Source: Synanceia verrucosa (lineage: Eukaryota > Chordata > Actinopteri > Perciformes > Synanceiidae). Taken from it: 64,000 nt of DNA. This document shows, one piece after another, positions 54,067 through 64,000 of this stretch. Every line of letters starts with the position of its first letter. Position 1 is the stretch's first letter. The position numbers and the translations under genes are program-made. The notes beneath the pieces are model-generated. The model worked only from the letters and a program-made list of their open reading frames with translations, did no database searches and was not told the DNA's origin. The DNA lies in assembly GCA_029721515.1 (NCBI GenBank), contig CM056561.1:14615565-14679564 (forward strand), written 5' to 3'.

Positions 54067-54780
54067 CCTTTTACGGCGCTCTGACCATCACTTACCTCCA
54101 CGAGTGGCTGTGTATTAGTTTCAAAAGAGAGCTCTGAGTGTCGGAAACACCAACAAGCTGAAACGCAGAGAGACACTTTTTGGGTCAGTACACAATGTTC
54201 AGGGTTCCGGACCAAGCGTTGGTTTTTAATGCTACGGGGTGAGACTGTGTTGCCCACCAACCTCCCTCCTCCTCCTCCTCCTCCAGCTGATCGTTACCTC
54301 TGAGAGGGGCAAATTTATTGATGTGACCCCAGAGTCTGCCTGTAAACATGTCAACATGACCAAAAGTGTCTGGAGCACGGGGAAAGGAAAAAAAGGAAAG
54401 AACTGGAGGAAAAATGAAAAAGAAAGAAAGAGGTGAAGTAAAGATTTAGTAATGAAATGAAGCATCAGTTATCTAACACAGTTTATTCCTATGCTGATAG
54501 CCTCTGAGCAATTAGCCTGAACATGGTATGCTAATCAGTAAATTACCAGTTTTATATTTTTGTAGCTGGATGGCATGGAATGTTATTTACTGTCATGTTA
54601 TGGATAAAGATTAAACGGACTCAGTAGGTGTCTTCATTAGCCTAATGTACACTGTTATTATTGGTTACCTGGCTAGCTAACGATTTTCCTGCTTTTAACA
54701 GTTAATCAAAATACTATTCCCTTTTCACCCTTTTATATACTGTGTCAGATTTTTAACCATAGTTGTTCTTTGTGTTACAA
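54067..54780. other. Unassigned DNA with a possible small exon
   Basis: 54262-54285 is a pyrimidine tract ending CCTCCTCCTCCAG. The next 150 bp read openly (SERGKFIDVTPESAC, then a Lys-rich end) up to AAAGAGGTGAAGT at about 54430, a donor-like word. This could be an exon, but no homology is recognised. Confidence 0.25.
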
Positions 54781-56560
54781 TTCATCAGGGCCGGACTGGG
54801 AGACTTTTTCAGGCCAGGAGTCAGTTATGTAACCTGGCTTTGTCCACACACACACATTCACACCCACACCTAGATGCATGGGCAGGCATGCACCCATGCA
54901 CGCATATATGTGCACGATAGACACATATATGCAATATAATACACTCTGAGAGCATAGCTCCGAAGAAACAATAACACAATATTGACTTATATTTTAATAT
55001 AATCTCCAATTACCATACCCGGGAATACTAATTAACCCCAACCTAAATCTAAGGTTGGAATACATAGCTTTCATGTTTGGACTGGGCTGGGATACATAAC
55101 AGCAAGTCAGCAACAGACAGCAAAATTCAACAACACTAGCGCTTAATAGAGTAATGCTGTAGTGCCAAGACAGCTATTATTATAAATGAGAGTCATTTAT
55201 GTCAAATGGCAGTGCCTGGTGGTGTTCATATGTCTGCAACTTGTTGTATGTTGGTGCTATGCTGTTGAAATGATTCTGTACCTTCTGCCAACTGCTCTGC
55301 ACTGGCTTCTCCTGAAGCACCAGTAGGCCTGTCATCATCATAGCCCCCTTTGAATAGCAAACATATGCTTACAGTGTTTTTTCATACACTATAGTTCATA
55401 CAGTAAGATAGTGTAGTCTGTCTCACTTGATTTGATGAGACATACTGACAAGAACCAGTGTTCATTTTTTGCATAACTTACTTGCCGACACATCTTTTTT
55501 TTAAATTGCAAAATGGCCATGGTCATCCGATCTCATCTAGTTTCCTCTCCCAAGCCACTCACTACACACACACGTGCACCGTAGCAGGTACCAGACACGC
55601 ATCACACACGCCTTCCTCCACACGCTGTCTGTGTGGTTTATATGGACTGTTGGGATGGGTGTTAATCGAAACAAGCCAATCCTCTTATCCTCCTCACATG
55701 CTACTGGCCTGAGTGGCCTCTGATTGGCCTGGCCTACCTCTCTGACTTAGAAAAAAAAAGTCAGATAGCCGCGACACCGGCTGACCGGCAGCCTGTTTAA
55801 AGAGAAGAGAGAGAGACGCAGTCCAGCAGGAAATACTCCCAGTCCCCCGGGCCATCTTGGTGCTAATGGCCCGTGATTTGTGGCCCGACCTAAACCATGG
55901 TCTTAGTGGTGCCAAAGCAGGGCTAGAGGTGGTCTCTGCTCGGGACAATGACTTTTCAGGAGCCTGACACAGATGTGTCACAGACCACAGAATCTGGTAA
56001 GAGTTTTTATTCTGAACATGTCTGTGATTTTCTATACCCTTATGCAAGTTATTAAACTTTTGATAGCTGGCTACACATTTGCGTTCTACAACAACATGTA
56101 ATAGACTGAATAGTATACTCCATTTAATAATCAGATTCATTTGCTTGTAACCGCACAGTGTAATAGCCAGGTTACCTAGCATGCAATATGCAACTTTCTG
56201 CTGATGTCTTATATTTATATTGACGGCTAATTTTAAGTCTGTTTCAAAATGGTATGTATCACTGACATTTTCGCAAATGGGAGCATAACCTGGGGGGGCT
56301 AGTAGCCCGACAGTGTGAACACAAACGATTTTGGGGCATGGGGCTTGTGGCCCAGGGCTATTAACACTGAGGTAGCCCCCTAACGGCCTGTCTGAACAGA
56401 CTGAAACTGGCTGTTGTCTAAAACATTTAATCATCAGTGTTAAAGTAAACATCATAATTATTATTATTATTATTAATAGTCCATAACTCCCATATGACAT
56501 ATTTAACTGTAGTTTACTGCTTCTTTGCATCTGCCAATCAACATTTCACTGTAATGACAA
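54781..56560. other. Unassigned DNA with a long minus-strand ORF
   Basis: An open frame of 278 codons runs on the minus strand from 56530 to 55694. Its isoleucine run comes from an (ATT)n tract at 56458-56475, and no domain is recognised. GGGCCGGACTGGGAG at 54788 resembles the start of a common fish repeat. I do not call the ORF a gene. Confidence 0.35.
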
Positions 56561-57302
56561 TAAAGTTGTATCTAATCTAATTTGCATATCAGAAAAATGC
56601 ATTGTATATTATACATGCATTAGAATTTTCATTTTTTTCAAGGAATCAGATATGCAAATTTCAGATTTTTTGTATCTATTTGTAATTTGTTAAGCATGTG
56701 AATTGGGTAACATGTTAACTTATAAAGGAACAACAATGGTAAAAACAATGCTTTTTGATACCTTTTATCAACTATGTAAATCGCTGATCGAGGGGGGCAT
56801 GATATAAAATCTCTCTGAGAGCATCACATTGGATTGCTGGCAGAGGTGACTGGTGGGCAGTGTTGGGCAAATTCAGTTTAGAGTTAAGTTCACCCAGATT
56901 AAAATGAGGTAGTTTATGTTCAAATTTAACTTTAATCCATTTCACTTTCTTTTCTTTGCATTTTTGCATATAAAAAAACAATCTTTGTCGTGGCTGTACA
57001 AAGAGAACAATCCTCTAGAGGGATCATTTCGGCTCTATGGACACAAATGCAGAATGTAAAAGTAAGGATGAGGAGGTCAGGGAGATGAATGACTGTGTGG
57101 AAGAATATCTTGCACATCAGAAACAAAATCAGTGACAGCTCTGTCATTTAATCATGCACTTGGTCTTTCCTTATGATGGTTGATGACTTGCAGAACTTTC
57201 AAAATAACTCTTGGATTGCTATTAAATGCAGGTGTTCATGGTGCCCAGAAGATAAATTGTAATGATATCCATCTAGCACCAACATGAGGTTGACTAACAG
57301 AA
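56561..57302. other. Unassigned AT-rich DNA
   Basis: Near 56855-56930, GCAGTGTTGGGCAAATTCAG hints at a hAT-type end, but no partner was found. Confidence 0.35.
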
Positions 57303-57420
57303 TAGTGTAGAATAGAATAGAATAGAATAGTTTTATTTATCTCCCATTGGAGGAAATTAACCCGCCACAGCAGCATAGACAAGACTGTATTTTAATTGCA
57401 AAGTATGAAGGGCAAGGCAG
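57303..57420 (-). mobile_element. Rex1-type LINE 3' tail
   Basis: (GAATA)n followed by GTTTTATTTATCTCCCATTG and GAAATTAACCCGCCACAGCA matches the start of the Rex1 3' end at 23404 in the same orientation. 5'-truncated to about 120 bp. Confidence 0.75.
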
Positions 57421-57460
57421 CATTTTGCATGGCAGCTAAGCTGTCACTAGCATGAGGGTC

Positions 57461-57510
57461 TGCGTGCATGCGTGCATGCGTGCGTGTGTGTGTGTGTGTG
57501 TGTGCGTGCG
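57461..57510. repeat. (GT/GC)n microsatellite
   Basis: TGCGTGCATGCGTGCATGCG followed by (TG)n, then GCGTGCG. Confidence 0.95.
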
Positions 57511-57790
57511 GATCTGCCTTATGTCCACGTTGGGGTCACACACTCCACTTCATACCAGTTGATTGGGGACAGCATGAGCAATTAGGGACAAAATCCATGT
57601 CCCCAGTTGTTCAAACCTTGATTTTGGGTCAGTGATTAGGGTTTGGGTTAGGCAACATACCAAGAGTGTGATCCTAGATCCAGTATGCAAATGAAATCTC
57701 TCCCATCTAGTGGTTAAATTTGACCTTGCTTCTCTGTGAAAAGTGAATCGCAAAACGTGGAAATGCATTTTGTCCTATGGGTACTAGCAG
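57511..57790. other. Unassigned DNA; left SINE target repeat at its end
   Basis: Contains GGGGACAGCATGAG and GATTAGGGTTTGGGTTAGG phrases related to other microsatellite-linked repeats. GTACTAGCAG at 57781-57790 is the left target duplication of the next SINE. Confidence 0.4.
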
Positions 57791-58090
57791 TGGGGCGGCC
57801 TTTCTGTGTGCAGTTTGCATGTTCTCCCCGTGTCTGCGTGGGTTCTCTCCGGGTACTCCGGCTTCCTCCTACCATCCAAAAACATGTATGGGGAATAGGT
57901 TAATTGGCTAATTTAAATTGACCGTAGGTGTGAATGTGAGTGTGAGTGGTTGTCTGTCTCTATGTGCCCTGCGATGAGGTGGCGACTTGTCCAGGGTGTA
58001 CCCTGCCTTCCGCCCTAAGACAGCTGGGATAGGCTCCAGCCCCCCCGTGACCCTATGAGGATAAGTGGTAGATAATGGATGGATGGATGG
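57791..58090 (+). mobile_element. tRNA-derived SINE, copy 4, 5'-truncated
   Basis: Begins TGGGGCGGCCTTTCTGTGTG, so the tRNA-like head is missing; the body and (GGAT)n tail are complete. GTACTAGCAG flanks it at 57781-57790 and 58091-58100 (14 bp if the preceding ATGG is counted). Truncation with a target duplication fits incomplete reverse transcription. Confidence 0.88.
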
Positions 58091-58100
58091 GTACTAGCAG

Positions 58101-58640
58101 GTAGTGCTTTCTGTCCCTCTCAGCAGTTCATAGTTTTTTGTAGACCGGAAAGACATGGAAACCTCCGTATGAGCGACCCGCTGTGTGTAAAGACAGGTTC
58201 TGATTCTTCGCCCAGGTAGATAAGTCAGATTGTTGGCATATGTTATTTTATACCAACAAGGATTTATTTATGAATGAAGACTTTGATTTGAGGTAATATA
58301 ATACTTTAAAAATTACATAGTGTCCCTTTAAGGTTAGGTCAGCGGTCAGAGGGGTTAGGGTTAGGGAAAAGGAAAACAGGGTAAGGAGATCAAGAAAAAC
58401 ACAAAAGAAACCTCCAAGGATATAAAAGAAACCGATAAAAAATACTCACATGCAAAAAAGAAAATATAATTGAAATGTCCTTGTCCTCCCATGTCCCAAA
58501 TCCCTCCATTAGGTTGAGGTTAGTGTTAGGGTTAGGGGGTTAGCTGTTGTAGTTAGGCTTAGGGTAAGTTTTTAGGAAATCAGTTTGTCCCCAAAGGGTT
58601 AGGGTTAGGATGTAAAAATTCCTAAATACCCCAAAGGTGA

Positions 58641-58643
<3 letters not shown>
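58101..58643. other. DNA with degenerate TTAGGG words
   Basis: GGGGTTAGGGTTAGGG (58352-58367) and similar words near 58520-58610, mixed with other sequence; no tandem telomere array. Confidence 0.5.
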
Positions 58644-58676
<33 letters not shown>

Positions 58677-58975
58677 TGTTTTGCCGAACATATGGGGACA
58701 TAAGTCTGATAACACACTCACATTGTGGGGACTCACGCTGACAATGTGGGGACTCACCGTACTTATGGGGACAACGTGCAGATCCCTATAATGTAAACTG
58801 TTAGATTTCAGGCTGAAGACTTGGAGAACATTTAATGTTACTGTAAGGTTAGACTTTGGTTAGGATTAGGATTAGGATTACATGGGTAGTGGATATGGTT
58901 AGGGTCAAGGGAAGTGTCTAGGAAATGAATGCAAGTCAATGTAAAGTCCCCACAATACACAAATACACAGCTGTG
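58644..58975 (+). repeat. GT-microsatellite-linked repeat, copy 2
   Basis: (TG)n at 58644-58673, then ATATGGGGACATAAG, two to three GTGGGGACTCAC units, GAAGACTTGGAGAACATTTA and GGTTAGGATTAGGATTAGG. Same order as the inverted copy at 37585-37890. Confidence 0.8.
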
Positions 58976-59904
58976 TGTGTATGCGCATACTCAGATTTAA
59001 TTGTTTTCAGTGTGAACTGTCTCTTACATGAACAAATAAATTAATTTTACATGCAAACCAGGTCCCCAACAAAAAAATTAAAGAATTAAGGAGTTTAATA
59101 TTGCCTGGACTAAATACACTAACAGCCCTTTATAAATCAAATTTAGTGAATGCTGCTTTTTTGTTAAAATACCCTGTACAGGACGCAATATTGAAAAGGT
59201 TTCTCAAACGCAAACATGAATTCAGCTACCCTGATTTCACAAAAATCTGTGAAATGACCAATAAATGTGGTTACATACTGATCAATAAAGGCAATAAAAT
59301 AAGGTTTAATGAACCCTAAAACAGAAATAAACAGTGCCAGCTCCATTTTCACCGAGGCAAAAATCAATTAGAAAATGAATGTGTTCATTTTGATAGCACT
59401 TGCTAGTTTGGCAGTGCATGTTGGTGAATTCTGAAAAAGTGAGTTTGGAGAGAGCCCTGGTGGCTTTTCAGTCTCAACTTCTTGGGTTGCTCATGTTGGG
59501 AAATAGGCTATTACACTTCACATTTGTCTGGCAGTTTGGGCAGGTCTTTAGCCATACTCTAGCCAAATATATAAAGACAAAATACACAATACAACTACAA
59601 TACATAATACACAAACAGGACATAAAACACAACAACAATATACAAACAATACACTTCAAAATCATGCATGCCACGCAATGAGGAACTGTGTTTTATTTTG
59701 ATTATTATTGTTGTGTAATAAATCTGCATAAAAACAAAGACACTTTGTAGTTTGTTTTTGTTATAATAATATAACAGTGATGTAATTATTAATCAACAGA
59801 CGGACAAATGCTCATGTGACTTCTTGCTCTGATTGTTGGCACATTCTTAAAATGTGCCTTAAATGAAGCATACATATGAAGCTGTCGAACATGATGTGTC
59901 CTTT
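58976..59904. other. Unassigned AT-rich DNA
   Basis: An open frame 59101-59319 (72 codons, Lys/Phe-rich) is unrecognised. 59560-59670 is rich in ACAATACA words. Confidence 0.35.
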
Positions 59905-60570
59905 TCTAATACCTCTTTCACACTGAATTAGTGGGTCGACGCGGTATTTTCTTACCCGCGTCGACACGGCTTGAATTGGCATTTGGGCTCTTTCATAGTA
60001 CCAGCTGACTCGGCTCTGACCTTAGCTGTAAGAGCTGCGTGCCTGTTTTTTCATCCTTCCCATACTTCATCGCGTTGACAGTGTCATCATTACAGATTGA
60101 AGAGCACTGGAATACAGCGAGGTAAACAATGGACAGCACGGACATGAGCGAGTCACATGTTAACGTTGTTGTTCCGTGTGTAGCAATTGTACTAACCTAG
60201 TGCAGTACTAAGACTAATACCAGTACTAATGCATACTGCCATGATCAATAAAAAGGTGTGTCGGATCGTTATACAAATTGTATATATAAACACGGTTGCA
60301 TAGTTCACACCGGGATTCCCCGATCAGTGAGATTTCCCCAGAATGATGCAGGACTAAATCACATATGATTTCCTATTAAAGATGATGTTGCTACATATTT
60401 GATTTGTTTGATTAAATAAAATATCTGCCCTTCAGGGATCATTCTCCAGAGATAAACAGGAAGACTGATCTTATAAGTGATCAGCTCTGGAGCTTCACAC
60501 TGACAGCCTGACAGGCTGCTCAGTGACTAAAGCAGGACGCGACAGGCAGATACATCAACATCATCGGGTA
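59905..60570. repeat. Possible DNA-transposon end with hairpin
   Basis: CCTCTTTCACACTGAATTAG and GACACGGCTTGAATTGGC resemble the ends of a fish DNA-element family. GTCGACGCGG (59935-59944) pairs perfectly with CCGCGTCGAC (59956-59965). The other end is hidden by the gap or missing. Confidence 0.35.
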
Positions 60571-61070
60571 NNNNNNNNNNNNNNNNNNNNNNNNNNNNNN
60601 NNNNNNNNNNNNNNNNNNNNNNNNNNNNNNNNNNNNNNNNNNNNNNNNNNNNNNNNNNNNNNNNNNNNNNNNNNNNNNNNNNNNNNNNNNNNNNNNNNNN
60701 NNNNNNNNNNNNNNNNNNNNNNNNNNNNNNNNNNNNNNNNNNNNNNNNNNNNNNNNNNNNNNNNNNNNNNNNNNNNNNNNNNNNNNNNNNNNNNNNNNNN
60801 NNNNNNNNNNNNNNNNNNNNNNNNNNNNNNNNNNNNNNNNNNNNNNNNNNNNNNNNNNNNNNNNNNNNNNNNNNNNNNNNNNNNNNNNNNNNNNNNNNNN
60901 NNNNNNNNNNNNNNNNNNNNNNNNNNNNNNNNNNNNNNNNNNNNNNNNNNNNNNNNNNNNNNNNNNNNNNNNNNNNNNNNNNNNNNNNNNNNNNNNNNNN
61001 NNNNNNNNNNNNNNNNNNNNNNNNNNNNNNNNNNNNNNNNNNNNNNNNNNNNNNNNNNNNNNNNNNNNNN
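60571..61070. other. Assembly gap (500 N)
   Basis: Exactly 500 N, true size unknown. Confidence 0.99.
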
Positions 61071-62539
61071 TTACGGTGATCACTGAAACGTCTCTGAGGC
61101 TGACAGGAGCTTTTCTTTTTCCACAAAGTTTACTGAAGAACATCATTTAATAAACTTGTGCGATAAAGAAAATGTCTGTGGTATTTTTTTATATCACTGT
61201 AGATATATAAATATGTGACGTCACTGAAGAGCCTGAGCTTGTGTTTTAGCTGCGGTTTGTAAACAAAGTCCTTCCCATGGAAACTTTGTTTTGTAAAGCA
61301 TGTTTTAATTCAGAAAATATCTTCAAATATGACAATTTACGTGGATAATAACAGCAATGCAGCCAATTTATTTGATTTCAGCCAAAAACTTTAAAGTCAT
61401 GTGACATGGCTGCAATCATATAGAAACAATAAGGCAAAATATGATTATTTTTCTACTGTGTAATCTACCGACTATAGTTATGATGAGACTGGGTTGAGCC
61501 AGGAGACGATCACTGCTCCTCCCCGTGGACAAATGTGGAATTGCAGCTAGTTTTCACCCAGGCTGTTAAGGGGTGTTAACAGTCAGGGCTGCATTATGTC
61601 ATTGCGGGGTATATATTATCTTCACGGAGCAGTCACGGAGCAGTCACGGGCCTGTCAAGGGACAGTCATGGAAACATAGGAAAAAAATCAATGGCTCCTG
61701 TAGCCATACCCTTGATCTGCTCACCTAAAGACACTCCAACATGGCAAACTTGCTTTGATGACTGAAGAGTAAGCAGCCGTTAATACTTTCTTTGTACATT
61801 TAATGATCAACAATAGCACTTTATGTTTGTTTATTACTGTTTAGGCATATGTATATATAAATGTATGATTTTTTTATTGTCTTATTTCACATGTATGTAA
61901 TATGTAAAGTTATTCATGATATACTTTAATCGTATAAGAAGGCTATGGGTTGGGGGGGTTCATTTAACCTGTTAAACTCTGCGGTTAGGGGTTAGGGTAA
62001 GTAAAAAAGAAAAAAGAAAAACATATTTCTGCACTTTAGGTCTGTGTCTTGCATCATTTAATAAATAAAAAGTTATAAAAAAAATCACACCTGCATAAGA
62101 TCCCCATAGGTCACGAGATTCCTCATGTGTCTGAATTCTGCTGCTTATACAGTGGTTTTTGCTACAATTGCCACTATTTTCTTTTGTTTCCTGATGACAT
62201 CATTCTCCCCTCCTTATATTACTGTATATACATTTCGTTATAGGCTTGAGATGTGTTGTTATATTGGCACTTTCCTGTATATCCTATGTTCTTTCAAAGT
62301 AGCATCCACAGGTTAATATGATGACTGGAGCCAGTAAGCTGGCAGTGCATTTCCAGTCCATCTTGGCAGAGAGCCTGGCATTGGCAGCATGCCTTACCTG
62401 GCCAGCACAGCAGAGCAATGTGGTCCAAACACCCACAGAGACCTGAGCAGCTCCACTTCGCATTACCAGCCAGCTGATTAGCATAGACACTTTGATATAA
62501 AGAAGCATACACTGTCGTTCCTCTGTCCTATTCACACTG
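61071..62539. other. Unassigned DNA
   Basis: A short tandem CACGGAGCAGT (61624-61650, two to three units) and TTAGGGGTTAGGG near 61985. No gene recognised. Confidence 0.4.
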
Positions 62540-62729
62540 CTACCTGCTTTTATATATATTTATACATGCATTTATACATGCATTTATACATTTATATATA
62601 TATATATGTATACGTATACGTATACATATGTATATGTATACGTATACATATATACATATGTATATGTATACGTATACATATATACATAAAAAAAGGGATT
62701 TTTAACCTGTATTTGGTGGGTGTCAATGT

Positions 62730-62764
<35 letters not shown>
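62540..62764. repeat. Compound microsatellites
   Basis: (TTATACATGCA)n near 62560-62590, alternating TATACGTATACATATG words at 62594-62690, (CA)n at 62730-62752 and (TA)n up to 62764. Small open frames inside are artefacts. Confidence 0.95.
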
Positions 62765-64000
62765 CACTACACAAAAAAAGTTAAGGACATTTTGAAATTT
62801 TCTAGATATTTTGTGCTGTTTTGTGAATTGGCTTTAATTTCAGTTTTTTCAAGAACTTTCCTTGTTTGTATTGAATATTTTTTGTGTTTGACTCAGTTCC
62901 ACTTGATTGATCCCAGGCAGTTTGAGCAATATCACGTGACTCACGTGTGTATTTAAAGAGCGTGTTCTCTGGGTTGACTTGTTCATTTTGTTAGTCAGCA
63001 GAAACCAAAATGAAAATGTTCATGTCTATTGCTGTTGTTTTGTTGATGTTGTATGGAGGTTGTGGAGCTGTACGACGACATCTGGATGCTACGGAAGTGG
63101 CTAGAGCAATCCAGCTCCTTGAAGATGGTGTAAGGCAGGTTGAAGTGGCCAGGAGTTTAGGTGTAAGCCAGAGTGTTGTGTCACATTTGTATCAGCGCTT
63201 CCAGGAGACCGGCCTGTATTATGACAGACCACGTTCAGGGCGTCCCCGTGCCTTAACTGACCATCAGGATCGTTATGTTAGGACAAATGCTCGACGAAAC
63301 CGCTTGGACTCTGAGAAACACTCTTCAAAATGCCACCGGTGTTCGTGTCAGTGTCCAGACTGTAAGGAACCGACTGCATGCTGATGGCCTGAATGCCAGA
63401 CGTCCGGCTGTGACCCCAAGATTGACCCCTAGACACCGTCAGGCGAGGTTGGCCTTTTCTCGTGCACACGTGGACTGGAATATCGACGCCTGGTCGTGTG
63501 TACTCTTCTCTGATGAGTCCAGATTTTGTGTTTCCACGAACGATAGACACCAGAGAGTGTGGAGGACCCGTGGGCAACGTTTTGCACAGTGTGCCATTGT
63601 TGAACATGACCGTTTTGGTGGTCCCTCTGTTATGGTGTGGGCAGGGATCAGTATCGGGGGTCGCACGGACCTTCATGTGTTCCAGCAAGGGTGAATTAAT
63701 GCCAGGATGTACCGGGATGACATTATCCTTCCCATTGTTTGTGCCTATGCCGGCGCTGTGGGTCCAGATTTCCTGTTAATGGATGACAACGCACCAATCC
63801 ATCGAGCAAGGCTGGTACAGGACTGCTTGGATACCGAGGGAATCCGTCGTATGGACTGGCCAGCATGTTCACCAGATCTTAATCCCATTGAGCACCTTTG
63901 GGATCAACTCAGGAGAGCCGTGCGACGTCGTCAACACCCTCCAAGCAACGTCCAGCAGCTCAGAGAGGCGCTAACTGAAGAGTGGGACCGACTAGACCAG
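62765..64000 (+). mobile_element. Tc1/mariner transposon, 3' end beyond window
   Basis: The element appears to start CACTACACAAAAAAAGTTAA after the TA-rich run, so the TA target dinucleotide is 62763-62764. A 240-bp leader with CACGTGACTCACGTG (near 62933) precedes the transposase at 63010. The right inverted repeat is outside the window. Confidence 0.8.
63010..64000 (+). pseudogene. Tc1-like transposase, broken and partial
   Basis: The N-terminal frame (63010-63384) has an unusual hydrophobic start, then the paired-type helix-turn-helix: ATEVARAIQLLEDG, VARSLGVSQSVVSHLYQRF and the RPRSGRPR linker. An indel near 63300-63315 shifts to the frame 63275-63694, which has TVRNRLHADGL, VLFSDESRF (first catalytic Asp, about 63510) and VMVWAGIS. 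A TGA at 63692-63694 interrupts. The same frame resumes with LLMDDNAPIHRA (second Asp, about 63783) and CSPDLNPIEHLWD (Glu, about 63889), a DD34E layout. So one indel and one nonsense codon kill it, yet all catalytic residues persist. The C-terminus lies beyond the window. Confidence 0.9.

Noticed and set aside
55694..56530. 278-codon minus-strand ORF as a host gene
   Set aside because: No recognisable domain, includes a microsatellite-encoded Ile run and lies in repeat-like DNA. A protein search could change this.
58352..58620. Interstitial telomere array
   Set aside because: Only scattered TTAGGG words, no continuous tandem run (also near 16080 and 61985).
59101..59319. 72-codon ORF as a small gene
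   Set aside because: AT-rich, unrecognised, no context; consistent with chance.

Overview
This window looks like teleost fish DNA, probably an intergenic or intronic stretch. I found no convincing host protein-coding gene. It is dominated by transposable-element families typical of ray-finned fish: L1- and L2-type LINEs, Rex1/Babar-type LINEs, a chromodomain Ty3/gypsy retrotransposon, Tc1/mariner, hAT and Harbinger-like DNA elements, and a tRNA-derived SINE with a (GGAT)n tail. AT-rich unique DNA, microsatellites and two 500-N assembly gaps (41322-41821, 60571-61070) fill the rest. Family names are from protein motifs and sequence memory; no database was searched.

Layout. 1-5.1 kb: a decayed minus-strand L2 LINE whose 5' part seems to be split off by an AT-rich block carrying a broken C2H2 zinc-finger ORF, then one end of a hAT-like element. 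5.1-13.4 kb: a nearly complete minus-strand L1 (5' UTR, ORF1, ORF2, very long G-rich 3' region, poly-A) with a candidate target-site duplication. 13.5-23.4 kb: a 44-bp minisatellite, SINE copies, LINE tails, a decayed gag/protease fragment and unassigned DNA. 23.4-30.8 kb: a minus-strand Rex1 LINE split by a plus-strand gypsy chromovirus-like element with near-identical LTRs and a perfect 5-bp target duplication. 30.8-37.6 kb: palindromes and fold-back repeats, two Harbinger-like elements, a small element carrying a RecQ-helicase-like fragment, and a Tc1 relic. 37.6-49.4 kb: unique DNA, a SINE-like fragment, the first gap, an L2 fragment, a bounded hAT miniature element, a CR1/jockey-like LINE relic and a roughly 600-bp tandem repeat. 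49.4-62.5 kb: a plus-strand Rex1 copy, two more SINEs, promoter-like motifs near 54 kb, microsatellite-linked repeats and the second gap. 62.8 kb to the end: a Tc1-like transposon with a broken transposase, running off the right edge.

The LINEs would supply reverse transcription for themselves and probably for the SINEs. The gypsy element is a cut copy with four reading-frame changes. The DNA transposons are mostly non-autonomous or broken. I see no new multi-gene system. The most unusual structures are the palindromes at 31.0, 32.5 and 35.5-37.2 kb and the nested retroelement insertion.
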